A stretch of DNA of 21,186 nucleotides from Anaerolineales bacterium (lineage in GTDB: Bacteria; Chloroflexota; Anaerolineae; Anaerolineales; E44-bin32): positions 5,320-26,505 of the forward strand of contig WVZH01000138.1 in NCBI GenBank assembly GCA_011772595.1, written 5' to 3'. The translations under genes were made by a program, and so were the position numbers. Shown here in pieces: positions 8,141 to 16,064 of the stretch (its first letter is position 1; the number at the start of each line of letters is the position of its first letter). The notes under the pieces are model-generated. The model made no database searches and had not been told where the DNA came from. It saw only the letters and a list, made by a program, of their open reading frames with translations.

Positions 8141-8827
8141 CTATTCCGTATAACCTACGGGAATGAGGTAGAGAGGTTCATGATCCTCAGGCAGCCCAAG
8201 GACAGTCTGAACCTTATTATCTTCGAAGGCACCGATAGGAACAGCTCCTAGACCCAAAGACACGGCCTGAAGAAGTAGATTTTGGGCGGCATGACCGACT
8301 TCCATATGCACATATCTCGGCGTACGAGCAGGACCGTACTTCCACGAGGTACGGGCGTACACGGCGGTAATGACAACGGTCATCGGGGCTTGGATTATTG
8401 CATCCTGTCTTAGAGCCACCTCGTATACATCCCTTCGAAAATCACCTTCTCGGTGTTGAACAAGCGCATTGGCGCCCGGTTGATAATGAAAAATGCCATC
8501 CTGGGAGAGAATGTAGATCTCTAAGGGGTATAAAGCACCCGCCGAAGGCGCGGTGCGGAAACCTCGTTCGTTGGTGATCCCCTGCGCAGCCCAAAGCAAT
8601 TGTGAGACTTGATCCATCGTCAGTGGATCTGAGGTGAACTGGCGCCGAGAACGCCGCTGCAGTAACGTCTCTTCGAGCGAGAGAGGACCCTTCAAGGATG
8701 GTTTCGGAAGGGATATAATGTCGGCCATTTGGTCCTCCTCCACCGCCTGTTCCCCACTGGGTAGCATCGTGCATCCAATAACGAACGCACTCCAACCGAA
8801 GAGCAAGAACAGCATGATCCTCTTCAT
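8141..8827 (-). CDS. SagB-type nitroreductase-fold lipoprotein
   Basis: This 228-residue protein of the SagB/ThcOx branch of the nitroreductase family probably binds FMN. Visible motifs are LLQRRSRRQF (55-64, flavin phosphate contacts), a TMDQVSQLLWAAQG helix, TAPSAGALYPLE (92-103) and MEVGHAAQNLLLQA (175-188), ending with GVGAVPIGAF-like residues (192-201). Its start is a lipoprotein signal: MKRIMLFLLFGWSAFVIGC with the lipid-acceptor Cys at 19. AGGAGG lies six bases before the ATG. SagB proteins usually oxidise azolines in peptide natural products, but no cyclodehydratase (YcaO) or precursor gene is present, so the substrate is unknown. It follows hpt by 52 bp and may be cotranscribed. Confidence 0.85.
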   Translation of the reverse strand: MKRIMLFLLFGWSAFVIGCTMLPSGEQAVEEDQMADIISLPKPSLKGPLSLEETLLQRRSRRQFTSDPLTMDQVSQLLWAAQGITNERGFRTAPSAGALYPLEIYILSQDGIFHYQPGANALVQHREGDFRRDVYEVALRQDAIIQAPMTVVITAVYARTSWKYGPARTPRYVHMEVGHAAQNLLLQAVSLGLGAVPIGAFEDNKVQTVLGLPEDHEPLYLIPVGYTE

Positions 8828-8879
8828 CGGAGCCTCCTGCGATCACTCCTTACCTTGTCGATCAGGTGGGCGGACCAAC

Positions 8880-9434
8880 CTAGAGTGTGTCTCGATAGGT
8901 CTCCGGCTTAAGCTCGGCGATGTAGGGGAGTGTCCGGTGAGTATCGGCGAAATCCAACCCGTATCCAACCACCCACACATCAGGAATCTCAAAACCCAGA
9001 TAATCGATTGGTACGCCCGCCTGCTCACGCTCTTTCTTTAGGAGTACGCATGTCTGCAGCGACGCTGGTCGCCGCTCATTCAAGGTGTGGTGGAGATAGG
9101 AGAGTGTGTTCCCGGTATCTACGATATCCTCGACAATCAATACGTGGCGCTCTTCGATCGATTCTCGTAGGTCCATCAGGATGCGAACCGCACCACTCGA
9201 AGAAGTGGTCTTTCCGTAACTCGACACAGCCATAAAATCGACGATATGGGGGATCCGTAACCTGCGTGTTAGGTCTGCTAGAAAGATAAAAGCCCCTTTG
9301 AGAATCCCTACAAGGTAGAGGTTTTCTCTCTTTTCATAATCCTTCTCAATTTCCGCAGCGATCTCGTCCACCCGTGCTTGAATGGTCTCTCTTGAAAGAA
9401 GAACTCTGGCGATATCTGGGGGTGTCTTCTGCAT
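8880..9434 (-). CDS. hpt: Hypoxanthine phosphoribosyltransferase
   Basis: This is a 184-residue cytoplasmic purine-salvage enzyme. It transfers the phosphoribosyl group of PRPP to hypoxanthine or guanine to give IMP or GMP. Family motifs are in order: GILKGA (43-48), SSYG of the flexible loop (71-74), the PRPP-binding motif VEDIVDTGNT (101-110), and the purine-pocket region with LLKKER (131-136), PDVWVVGYGLDF (151-162) and the terminal RTLPYI. The length is normal. The ATG at 9432-9434 has GAGG about seven bases upstream. The SagB-like lipoprotein follows on the same strand. Confidence 0.95.
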   Translation of the reverse strand: MQKTPPDIARVLLSRETIQARVDEIAAEIEKDYEKRENLYLVGILKGAFIFLADLTRRLRIPHIVDFMAVSSYGKTTSSSGAVRILMDLRESIEERHVLIVEDIVDTGNTLSYLHHTLNERRPASLQTCVLLKKEREQAGVPIDYLGFEIPDVWVVGYGLDFADTHRTLPYIAELKPETYRDTL

Positions 9435-9867
9435 TACAACCTCACTTCACTGGCAAAGATGTGCCAATACCTAATCCATTTGATGCGCGAACCCTACGAC
9501 CATTACTATCATTACTCCATTGTAGTAGCATGTGTGGACAAACTCAACCCATCCGTCAAGCGCTCGATAAAGGGCTCAAGAAACTGGTCCTCCAGTATTC
9601 GCTCGCGAGGAAACCAATTTCATCGGAATCTCGGATAGCTTTCTCCCTGCTGGTTGGCGTGCGCCATTCTTAACAAATCGAAAACAAGCCCCAATTTCAG
9701 GTACAATAGATCTGGATTGGGCTTGCTCTTCAATTAAGGTTCTACATAAAGCTAAGGTTCTACATAAAGCGGTGAACTGCGTCCGTTTCCGATGGGGGAA
9801 TAGGTCTGGACGTCTTCAAGATTAAGGCAAACAAATTCCACGAGATTTCCCTTTTTGGGGATGGGAA
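9435..9867. other. Intergenic region between hpt and the secreted protein
   Basis: This 433-bp stretch separates two divergent genes. On the minus strand, 9512-9733 is a single frame of 73 codons broken once by TGA (9620-9622); it includes FPRERILEDQFLEPFIERL and may be a decayed gene or chance. An imperfect hairpin (CCCAAT...ATTGGG, 9690-9721) and a tandem 18-bp repeat follow. TACAAT at 9702-9707 resembles a -10 box for the plus-strand gene, but there is no matching -35. Confidence 0.4.
9735..9770. repeat. Tandem 18-bp duplication
   Basis: The unit TAAGGTTCTACATAAAGC occurs twice, head to tail and without mismatch (9735-9752, 9753-9770), 97 bp before the start of the secreted protein gene. 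It may be a recent slippage duplication or a pair of regulator sites. Confidence 0.8.
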
Positions 9868-11532
9868 GTGGCTTCGTTAAAGACAAGCTTATCTCGAATG
9901 ATGGCTCGATTATCTAAACCGATCCGCTTGCGCCGGCTCCTCCAGCTGGCGGCAAGTATCGCCATTATAACGAGCGCGTTCACATTCTCCGCACGTCAGG
10001 CATATGGGGACGTCACCACACCACCACGTCAAAAGCTTATCGAGGTCGAATATACACAATATGAATGGTGGCTCGCGACTTGGGCTGAGAATGATGTGGT
10101 CTGCCAGATTTATATCGAACACGTTGGCCCACCGACCCACGAGGAGATCTTTTGGTTTTGTGGCTCCGACATATCTAAGCAGTGGAGTGAGACAGAAACC
10201 TGTCCACAAGCCCTTGAGGACCAGGGTGATCCTACGAAGTGTGAGGGTCTGTATCTCAACCTTGCCAAGGTGACCAGCGGTGTACGTGAAATCGTGATTG
10301 ATTTACCGATACCCTCAGTTTGGGTTACCCTGGAGGGATGCATACCGATCGTGCCCGAGAATCGATGTGACTTCATTCCCAAACTTCGTCTTCTCGGTGA
10401 AGAGCCTCTACCCAACGAGTACATCATCAGCGTCCATGGCTCCATCGACGACATCCCCTTCCATTGTGAAAACGCGTTGTGCGACATCCCCCTCAAACCA
10501 ACGGACAGCTCCGGCATATACGTCTACTTCCAAGCCGACTCCAGCCTCGGAGACAGCAGTCCTGTGTTCAATGCACGAATACGCGTCGTAGAAGCCCCCG
10601 CGACGCAAGATCAATCTGCAGGATGGTACATTGACGTGCTCAGCCCACAATGGCGTGGAGCTCCCATTGCCGGCTGCTCTCAAGTCTGGGACACCTTTCC
10701 ACCCGCAGGTGGTCCTCCTGAATGGCTCTCTACACCTGAGGAGGCGGAATCCCTGGCAACGGAAGAGCCTTACATCTACTTAGCAGGTGTTTTGATCTCA
10801 TATGGCGATGTAAATGCACAGGATTGCCCCAATGGCGGTTTATTGCCGACTGGGGGCGCAAACGTATGCGGTCTTGATCGGGCACTGGATGTTGCCAAAG
10901 AATGGCAAAATCAATTCGACGAGATCATTCTCAGGGTCGCTCGCGACACAAGCGTTCCAGCCCAATTGATGAAAAATCTCTTTGCTCGTGAGAGCCAGCT
11001 TTGGCCCGGTATCTTCAGCAACGTAGAGGAAGCAGGATTGGGCCAGCTTACCGAATTCGGCGCTGACACAACCTTGCTGTGGAACAAATCTTTCTACGAT
11101 CAATTCTGCCCACTCGTATTGGAAGCAGCCATCTGCGAAAACGGATACCCCCACATGATCGAGGAAGAACAAGCCATGCTTCGTGGAGCCCTGTACTCCC
11201 GTGTCAACGCCCAATGCGAAGAATGTTCTATGGGCATCGATATGAAGAAGGCTGATTACAGCGTGGAGGTGTTCGCCGAGACGCTGCTAGCCAATTGCGC
11301 TCAGGTCAGCCAAATGATATGGAACACAACAGGGAACCTGCCCAGGACAAGCACGTTTGAAGACCTGTGGCGTTTCACGGTCCTGAATTACAACGCCGGC
11401 CCGGGCTGCCTTGCCGACGCGATCGAAGACGCCTGGTCCGACGACCTCCCGCTCTCATGGGAAAATGTCTCTCTCGCGCTCAGTCCCGGCTGCGCCCCCG
11501 GAATCAATTACGTCAACGACATTTCCAAGTGA
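9868..11532 (+). CDS. Secreted Cys-rich protein with lysozyme-like domain
   Basis: This is a 554-residue exported protein. The N-terminus has basic residues (18-23) and a hydrophobic core, with likely cleavage near residue 47 (ARQAYG). Residues 50-245 form a beta-rich, Cys-rich region without a recognised family. The C-terminal part (about 345-545) resembles a soluble lytic transglycosylase/lysozyme-like fold: VPAQLMKNLFARESQ with probable catalytic E375, then GLGQLT (391-396) and LNYNAGPGC (506-514). Such domains cleave peptidoglycan glycan strands. The start is taken as GTG 9868, with GGGG seven bases upstream; the ATG pair at 9898-9903 lacks a ribosome-binding site but would also leave a signal peptide. 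It stands alone on its strand. Confidence 0.75.
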   Translation: MASLKTSLSRMMARLSKPIRLRRLLQLAASIAIITSAFTFSARQAYGDVTTPPRQKLIEVEYTQYEWWLATWAENDVVCQIYIEHVGPPTHEEIFWFCGSDISKQWSETETCPQALEDQGDPTKCEGLYLNLAKVTSGVREIVIDLPIPSVWVTLEGCIPIVPENRCDFIPKLRLLGEEPLPNEYIISVHGSIDDIPFHCENALCDIPLKPTDSSGIYVYFQADSSLGDSSPVFNARIRVVEAPATQDQSAGWYIDVLSPQWRGAPIAGCSQVWDTFPPAGGPPEWLSTPEEAESLATEEPYIYLAGVLISYGDVNAQDCPNGGLLPTGGANVCGLDRALDVAKEWQNQFDEIILRVARDTSVPAQLMKNLFARESQLWPGIFSNVEEAGLGQLTEFGADTTLLWNKSFYDQFCPLVLEAAICENGYPHMIEEEQAMLRGALYSRVNAQCEECSMGIDMKKADYSVEVFAETLLANCAQVSQMIWNTTGNLPRTSTFEDLWRFTVLNYNAGPGCLADAIEDAWSDDLPLSWENVSLALSPGCAPGINYVNDISK

Positions 11533-11575
11533 TAAATCGGGCGACCACGGGTTTTTGATCCCAGTGACTCTCAAA

Positions 11576-11602
11576 CGCCCGGTAGCTTGAAGACCCCGGG
11601 TG
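11576..11602. terminator. Weak hairpin after the lysozyme-like gene
   Basis: CGCCCGG pairs with CCGGGTG (seven pairs, one G-T) across 13 nt, 44 bases past the stop of the plus-strand gene and before a convergent gene. There is no T-run. The rest of 11533-11746 shows nothing else. Confidence 0.3.
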
Positions 11603-11746
11603 TATGTATTTCGGAAACGCACCTTAGAAGATGTGCGGTGGCATATAAGCCGTTCCCACTCCTCAGTTCCATAGTGATCACAACATTGTTCAGCTTCAGT
11701 TATATTCATTCCCCCAGATGTGATTGCATGATTTGCCCGATGCTTT

Positions 11747-12685
11747 TCACTTGCTTCCAAACAAGCCCAGGAAATTGCGGATCTGATCGAAGAACAATCG
11801 ATCGCATTCATGCCAATAGTGACCACAGCCTCTAAGGACGACAAAATCGACTTCTGCGGAGGAGAGCGCATTCATCGTCGCCTCAGCCATTGGCATCCCA
11901 AAGGGATCATCCTCTCCCCAGAGCATTAGGATGCGATGGTCCAACCCTCCAACTTCCTCAGCGAAATCCCAATCCCCCGTGTCGGATAAAGTCTGTTCGT
12001 ATATGGAAAGGTCAAACGACATGTTCCTCAACTCATCAGGCATTTCGAACCTCGGATCCGAGAAGTACGCCGGAAGAATGGCCTGGACCAATAACTGATC
12101 GGAGCCTATTCGCTCCTTTGGGATAATCCCTATCCGCTGAAGCTGTTGAATTCTCTCCCCCAACCGCATCTGTCCAGCCCGAATGGAATCGATGCTGGGT
12201 GAACCACTACCCATGAGTATGATCGATTTGACATGCTCCGGATACATTGTCGCATAGCGAAGCACGACGACACCACCCCAGCTATGTCCGAAGACATGCA
12301 CCTTTTCAACTCCCAGCGACGCTCGAACGTATTCGAGGTCCTCGACGTGTTTCGCTAGCGCATAACCCTGTGTCGACAATGCTGAACGACCCGTCCCACG
12401 CTGATCGTAGGTCACCACGGTTAGACCATCAGCCTGAAGTTGCTCAAGACTGATCATATAGTCGCTCGAGTTCCCAGGTCCACCATGAACAGCGATCAAC
12501 ACATTCTCGGCAGGTAGATCACCAGCAATGCGCCTAAATAGCTTCACGTCATCTGAAACGACCTCGATCTCTTGCGCTTCAGGGACTTTAGCCACGCTAC
12601 ATGACGAAAGAAGAAAGATGGGTAAAAGAGCGAGTACGATAAACCTTGAGATTGACAACTGATGCCTAATAGAATCGAATTTCAT
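11747..12685 (-). CDS. Alpha/beta-hydrolase lipoprotein, proline iminopeptidase-like
   Basis: This 312-residue hydrolase appears to be anchored in the membrane as a lipoprotein: a basic start, a hydrophobic core and the lipobox LLSSC with Cys29. The fold signatures are HGGPG (67-71, oxyanion hole, typical of the proline iminopeptidase branch), DQRGTGRS (94-101), the nucleophile elbow GHSWGG with S135, D260 in GEDDPFG and H289 in GCGHYWHE. The complete triad predicts an active serine hydrolase, perhaps a peptidase acting on N-terminal residues outside the cytoplasm; the substrate is not known. ATG 12685 is chosen over an upstream TTG (12712) because it gives the compact lipoprotein signal, although neither has a strong ribosome-binding site. 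Confidence 0.87.
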   Translation of the reverse strand: MKFDSIRHQLSISRFIVLALLPIFLLSSCSVAKVPEAQEIEVVSDDVKLFRRIAGDLPAENVLIAVHGGPGNSSDYMISLEQLQADGLTVVTYDQRGTGRSALSTQGYALAKHVEDLEYVRASLGVEKVHVFGHSWGGVVVLRYATMYPEHVKSIILMGSGSPSIDSIRAGQMRLGERIQQLQRIGIIPKERIGSDQLLVQAILPAYFSDPRFEMPDELRNMSFDLSIYEQTLSDTGDWDFAEEVGGLDHRILMLWGEDDPFGMPMAEATMNALSSAEVDFVVLRGCGHYWHECDRLFFDQIRNFLGLFGSK

Positions 12686-12764
12686 ACTGGCACAATCCAG
12701 GTTCACCCTCAATGAAGAAAAGTTAGCCGACGATACATACAGAAAAATACATTCATTCTTTCTT

Positions 12765-13172
12765 CTACTTCTTGAGTGTCGGCGTCCACGGACCTTCGAC
12801 GACGTAGGCTTCGTCCTCTCCAGGCCAGGGAGGCATCGTCACCCCGATTGCTGACAAGGGCTCGGATCCAAATGAGCGAAACTGGAAGTGCGTTCCCAGA
12901 GGAATCGTGAGACAAACACCCGGTTCTAATGCTTTCGTCTCTACTTGATCGGCAAGCTTTCTCCACATTTCCCCGCGGCCTGTTAGAACATACCAGATCT
13001 CCTCGACAGTTCGATGGGCAATCGGGATCGATGTCTCACCTGGCGCAATTTCGAAGTGCGCCAATCCGCCTCCTCCGAGCTCCAAGAGGATACGGACATC
13101 AGAACCATCAGGAGCTACGGTCGTCCGCTCGATTGGGAGACACACAGTCTCGAACTCACTCATTGAATTCAT
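12765..13172 (-). CDS. Cupin domain protein
   Basis: This 135-residue cytoplasmic single-domain cupin has motif 1 as IPIAHRTVEEIWYVLTGRGE (49-68), with H53 and E57/E58 but only one His where two are common. Motif 2 is IPLGTHFQFRS (90-100) with H95. The reduced metal ligand set leaves enzyme activity open; many such proteins bind a small ligand or a metal. Two Met codons are possible (residues 1 and 4); the first follows a GAGAA stretch. It lies 79 bp upstream of the hydrolase on the same strand and may share its transcript. Confidence 0.8.
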   Translation of the reverse strand: MNSMSEFETVCLPIERTTVAPDGSDVRILLELGGGGLAHFEIAPGETSIPIAHRTVEEIWYVLTGRGEMWRKLADQVETKALEPGVCLTIPLGTHFQFRSFGSEPLSAIGVTMPPWPGEDEAYVVEGPWTPTLKK

Positions 13173-13395
13173 GATTTCTCAGTTCACTCCACGCTAAGTG
13201 CTGTCTTTAAGAACTTTCCTGATTATACGAGATACCAAAGACGCATGTGCAGCTTGAAGGCAGAGCATTAAATGGGAATGTGGGAAGGATTCCGTAGGTA
13301 AGCCCCCCAAAAAATCCCCTGCTCGGGTAGCGTTTCCCCCTTGTGTTGTTCTGTAACCTTAAAACAATGGCTGGGTTTTGATAGGCTTTCAGGAT

Positions 13396-13899
13396 TTACG
13401 GGCATGCCATGAGGGTCGTACCCCACATGAGCTCCTCGAACGTTATCGAGGCGGTTTGAGCAACACCTTCAACGGTTGCAGAGGTCGTATTGCAATCGTC
13501 ATTACTCAATCCAGAAATACGCAACCTGTATCGCTCACCCACACTGATAACGGAGCTTTCAATCTCGATAGATTCACCGATCCCCTCGAGAGGGAAAGTA
13601 TACTCCTCAGGCGTAACTTCCTCATACTCAACGCCCTCGGGACAATGCACCTCTTCAGTCTGTGACTCAAGATCAAAGGATATCGCACAACCGGCAGTTC
13701 TCGCCAAGATTTTCAACTGATCGGCATCCCAAATGACAATCCTGAGGCTTGCCGACTCTGAAAAATCCTCCGCGTGTATCGGAATATTGAAGGTCACGCT
13801 CCCTATCGGTGGAATTTCAGTAAATCTACCAGCACACGACGGAAGCAGCGATATGAACACGAGATATAGAATGACCCTAAAGAAGACTGTCCTTTTCAT
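13396..13899 (-). CDS. Small hypothetical lipoprotein
   Basis: This 167-residue protein has a lipoprotein signal, MKRTVFFRVILYLVFISLLPSC, with Cys22 as lipid acceptor. The mature part looks beta-rich, with four further cysteines and an acidic middle (EYEEVTPEEY). I do not recognise a family; a small Ig-like or carboxypeptidase-regulatory-like fold is possible. The start at 13899 is supported by GAGG six bases upstream, and an upstream in-frame ATG lacks one. A 222-bp gap with no visible gene separates it from the cupin. Confidence 0.65.
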   Translation of the reverse strand: MKRTVFFRVILYLVFISLLPSCAGRFTEIPPIGSVTFNIPIHAEDFSESASLRIVIWDADQLKILARTAGCAISFDLESQTEEVHCPEGVEYEEVTPEEYTFPLEGIGESIEIESSVISVGERYRLRISGLSNDDCNTTSATVEGVAQTASITFEELMWGTTLMACP

Positions 13900-13969
13900 G
13901 CGCACCTCATTGATATATTGACGCAATTTACCAAGAATGAGTTCCCGTCTCTCCGGAGCGGTTAATATG

Positions 13970-14000
13970 ATCGGGTTGCCTGCTCAATCAGGAACCCGAT
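13970..14000. terminator. Strong two-part hairpin after the MBL-fold gene
   Basis: ATCGGGTT pairs with AACCCGAT (8 bp). Inside, past a single bulged G, CCTG pairs with CAGG around a 6-nt loop. It lies 20 bases beyond the stop of the minus-strand MBL gene, where a terminator would be expected, but no U-tract follows on that strand. Confidence 0.5.
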
Positions 14001-14019
14001 GGCGTGAGCCCAAACTTTC

Positions 14020-14847
14020 TCATTTGCCGGTCGATTGGCCTCCATCTTTTTTGAACTTATCGGCAACCTGATACTCCCTAAAGCTATAAATGTCATGAGA
14101 GCTGATAACGCTTACCTCCTGCCCGTGCTCTCGAACTAGCACCCTCAGTCGAGGAACATGTGGCCCAATGACCCGATACGCAAACCAGCGCGGAAGGATG
14201 TTTGCACAATACTGAGACTTATCACGATCATGTAGATCAGTATCCTGATGAAAAGGGGAAGCAGCATCCCCACATTGAAACAACCAGCCATCAGGCATGC
14301 GAATCGCTACACCACAGTGACCTCGAGTGTGGCCCGTGAGAGGAACCATCAAGATCTCCGGATCCACTCCCGGCATAATCTGGATGCAATCCAAACCGTA
14401 GAAGCTATGATTAACTTCTTCATGGAGCACCCAATCTGGCTCGTGCGCCCAATGAGAAGCATCGTAGGCATATTCGATTAATCCGTGGGGATCCATAGCC
14501 GCTCGATATTCGGGCCCATAGACATGAACTTTCGCATGTGGAAAATCGGGCAGCCCGCCAGCATGATCGAAATGCAGATGAGTGAGAATGAGATGACCCA
14601 CATCTTTTGCGCGAAACCCCAATCTTGAGATTTGATGGAGGGCGGTCTCCTCCAGAACGCAGGCAACCCCCATCCATTTGAGGAAGAATTTCATCAAAGG
14701 TGAGGGTGCCGAATAATCGTAGGTTCCAAAACCCGTATCAACGAGGACCAGACCCTGGGAGGTTTCCACCAGCAAGCAATAGATGATGGCCTCTGCCTTC
14801 GGGAATAACGGGCGTAAGGTCCCGCAATTTAAGTGATAAATGTGCAT
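14020..14847 (-). CDS. MBL-fold metallo-hydrolase, lactonase-like
   Basis: This 275-residue cytoplasmic enzyme of the metallo-beta-lactamase superfamily carries the full set of metal ligands: H90, H92, D94 and H95 in THLHFDHAGG, a further His in GHTRGH (H173 or H177), D194 in CGDAA and H251 in SSHD. The start MHIYHLNCGTLRPL and the overall length resemble the N-acyl-homoserine-lactonase-like branch, but substrate cannot be deduced. The ATG is preceded by GAGGT. It is divergent from the XRE regulator across 244 bp, whose regulator-side end holds the large inverted repeat; the rest of that gap shows no gene. Confidence 0.87.
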   Translation of the reverse strand: MHIYHLNCGTLRPLFPKAEAIIYCLLVETSQGLVLVDTGFGTYDYSAPSPLMKFFLKWMGVACVLEETALHQISRLGFRAKDVGHLILTHLHFDHAGGLPDFPHAKVHVYGPEYRAAMDPHGLIEYAYDASHWAHEPDWVLHEEVNHSFYGLDCIQIMPGVDPEILMVPLTGHTRGHCGVAIRMPDGWLFQCGDAASPFHQDTDLHDRDKSQYCANILPRWFAYRVIGPHVPRLRVLVREHGQEVSVISSHDIYSFREYQVADKFKKDGGQSTGK

Positions 14848-15008
14848 GACACCTCGATTGAACCCCCGCTTCCAACAGGTGATAGGGCATATGAACGAAA
14901 CAGGTGCCTCGTTTGTCTAAGACATGCGGCAGTAGAGACATAGGTGAGTTTATATGCCTATCGAGAAATCCGCCACAGGGATGGAGTCTGCGAATCTCGG
15001 CTCCCCAG

Positions 15009-15076
15009 AATGTAAAGCACACTTGACATAGATGAGAAATTATTGTACGATGTCTATGTCAAGCCCACTTTACATT
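15009..15076. promoter_or_regulatory. Long inverted repeat enclosing the XRE promoter (probable operator)
   Basis: Two 24-bp arms (15009-15032 and 15053-15076) match at 20 positions around a 20-bp centre. Each arm has an outer block (AATGTAAAG / CTTTACATT) and an inner block (CTTGACATAGA / TCTATGTCAAG), separated by 4 unmatched bases. The left inner block contains the -35 box and the right inner block covers the likely RNA start, so a bound dimer or tetramer would block transcription. Autoregulation by the adjacent XRE protein is an inference. Confidence 0.75.
15023..15051 (+). promoter_or_regulatory. Sigma-70-type promoter of the XRE module
   Basis: TTGACA (15023-15028), a 17-bp spacer and TACGAT (15046-15051) make a near-consensus promoter. 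The predicted RNA start near 15058 rules out the upstream in-frame ATG codons (15032, 15050) as starts of the regulator. Confidence 0.8.
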
Positions 15077-15091
15077 TACGGTAGATACACG

Positions 15092-15304
15092 ATGGCTGAA
15101 CGAGTGACCAACCAATTGAAGGGACACCGGCGGCGAATGGGATTAACCCAGGAAGAGCTGGCAAACGCTGTGGGTGTGTCCCGTCAGAGCATCAACTCCA
15201 TTGAACGAGGAAGGTACATTCCCAGTTTGCCGCTGGCATTAAAATTCGCACGCTTATTCAACTGTACGATAGATGAGATTTTCCAACTTCAGGAGGACAA
15301 ATGA
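15092..15304 (+). CDS. XRE-family transcriptional regulator
   Basis: This 70-residue protein consists almost wholly of a Cro/C1-type helix-turn-helix: QLKGHRRRMGLTQEELANAV (8-27), recognition helix GVSRQSINSIERGRY (28-42), then IPSLPLALKFARLFNCTIDEIF. This short form commonly sits beside a small membrane-protein gene. It most likely binds the inverted repeat at its own promoter. The ATG at 15092 is chosen since upstream in-frame starts lie within or before the promoter; only a weak GGTAG is seen before it. The partner gene begins one base after its stop. Confidence 0.88.
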   Translation: MAERVTNQLKGHRRRMGLTQEELANAVGVSRQSINSIERGRYIPSLPLALKFARLFNCTIDEIFQLQEDK

Positions 15305-15305
15305 T

Positions 15306-15539
15306 ATGGTCGAGTTCATCAGCATTCTTGCGAGTCTGTTCAAACCTGATGAGCGGTTTATCATGCACAGGTACTATTCTTCGAGGTTCTCTTTGATCGT
15401 CGGATTGACGTTGATGGTAATTTGGTTCAACTATGAACTGATTGTCAATCAGCAATTGCGCCTGGATTTCGCCATCATCATCGGCGCCATGGCGCTGGCA
15501 AAAATTTTGGCCATGCTATATTACCGAACCCTACAATGA
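15306..15539 (+). CDS. Small membrane protein paired with the XRE regulator
   Basis: This 77-residue protein has two hydrophobic helices (about 28-44 and 54-72) after a short amphipathic start. AGGAGG (15291-15296), inside the end of the regulator gene, lies nine bases before the ATG, and only one base separates the two genes, so they are cotranscribed and probably translationally coupled. The arrangement is typical of small regulator plus membrane-protein pairs whose function is mostly unknown. No catalytic motif is visible. Confidence 0.75.
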   Translation: MVEFISILASLFKPDERFIMHRYYSSRFSLIVGLTLMVIWFNYELIVNQQLRLDFAIIIGAMALAKILAMLYYRTLQ

Positions 15540-15575
15540 CAGAGTTGATGCATTTTCCACATTCACCTTTATAGG

Positions 15576-16064
15576 CTAACCGATATCTTCACCTTCCAAA
15601 TAAGCGATCTGGGGATCCTCGCCAGCGTAATGAACCACGACCTCGGAACCAGGTTCAAGACGATGGTAGAGTGAGGGTGAAACCTCTGCCTCCAACATTC
15701 TACGTTGCGATTCGGAGGAAGGAAGGTCCGCCTTGAATTCGAAGACGATCGTATATCCACTAGGTGGATCATACTCATCCTCTGGGCTCTTTATGTATCG
15801 ACGCACGATCGTGCCTGGTGAGGAGGCGGCCGAACGTTGAAACTTTTGTAAATCACTTTGCTCCCAAAACAGAGATTTCAACGCCACGATTGTTATTACA
15901 AGTCCCCCGATCATCACAGGCGAGCAAAGTAAATATCCAATGATCTGTGCGCCACCCTCAACCGTAAAATAAATGCAAGGTGCGATAATAAGCAATAGGC
16001 CAAGAAGCAGATAGAACACATGGCCTCTTGACGCCAGCGGTTTCTTTCGCTTTGGTACCTTCAT
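15576..16064 (-). CDS. Membrane protein with DUF3592-like domain
   Basis: This 162-residue protein has a basic start (MKVPKRKKP), two membrane helices (about 15-33 and 40-64) and a beta-rich soluble part (about 82-158) with GTIVRRY...YTIVFEF...LYHRLEPGSEVVVHY...PQIAYL. That order of strands resembles DUF3592-type proteins, whose function is unknown. The start at 16064 is set by AGGGGGG about eight bases upstream. The gene is convergent with the XRE pair, with 36 bp between them. Confidence 0.72.
   Translation of the reverse strand: MKVPKRKKPLASRGHVFYLLLGLLLIIAPCIYFTVEGGAQIIGYLLCSPVMIGGLVITIVALKSLFWEQSDLQKFQRSAASSPGTIVRRYIKSPEDEYDPPSGYTIVFEFKADLPSSESQRRMLEAEVSPSLYHRLEPGSEVVVHYAGEDPQIAYLEGEDIG

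Noticed and set aside
7956..8153. Plus-strand open frame of 65 codons
   Set aside because: It overlaps the end of the SagB-like gene, has no convincing ribosome-binding site, and its sequence lacks domain character.
8141..9434. Peptide natural-product cluster around the SagB-like gene
   Set aside because: No YcaO cyclodehydratase, precursor peptide or transporter is present; the neighbour is hpt.
9374..9673. Plus-strand open frame of 99 codons
   Set aside because: It overlaps the start of hpt in antisense, has no ribosome-binding site and no recognisable family.
14738..15022. Minus-strand open frame of 94 codons upstream of the MBL gene
   Set aside because: It overlaps the MBL gene in another frame and runs into the inverted repeat. 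Composition is not protein-like.
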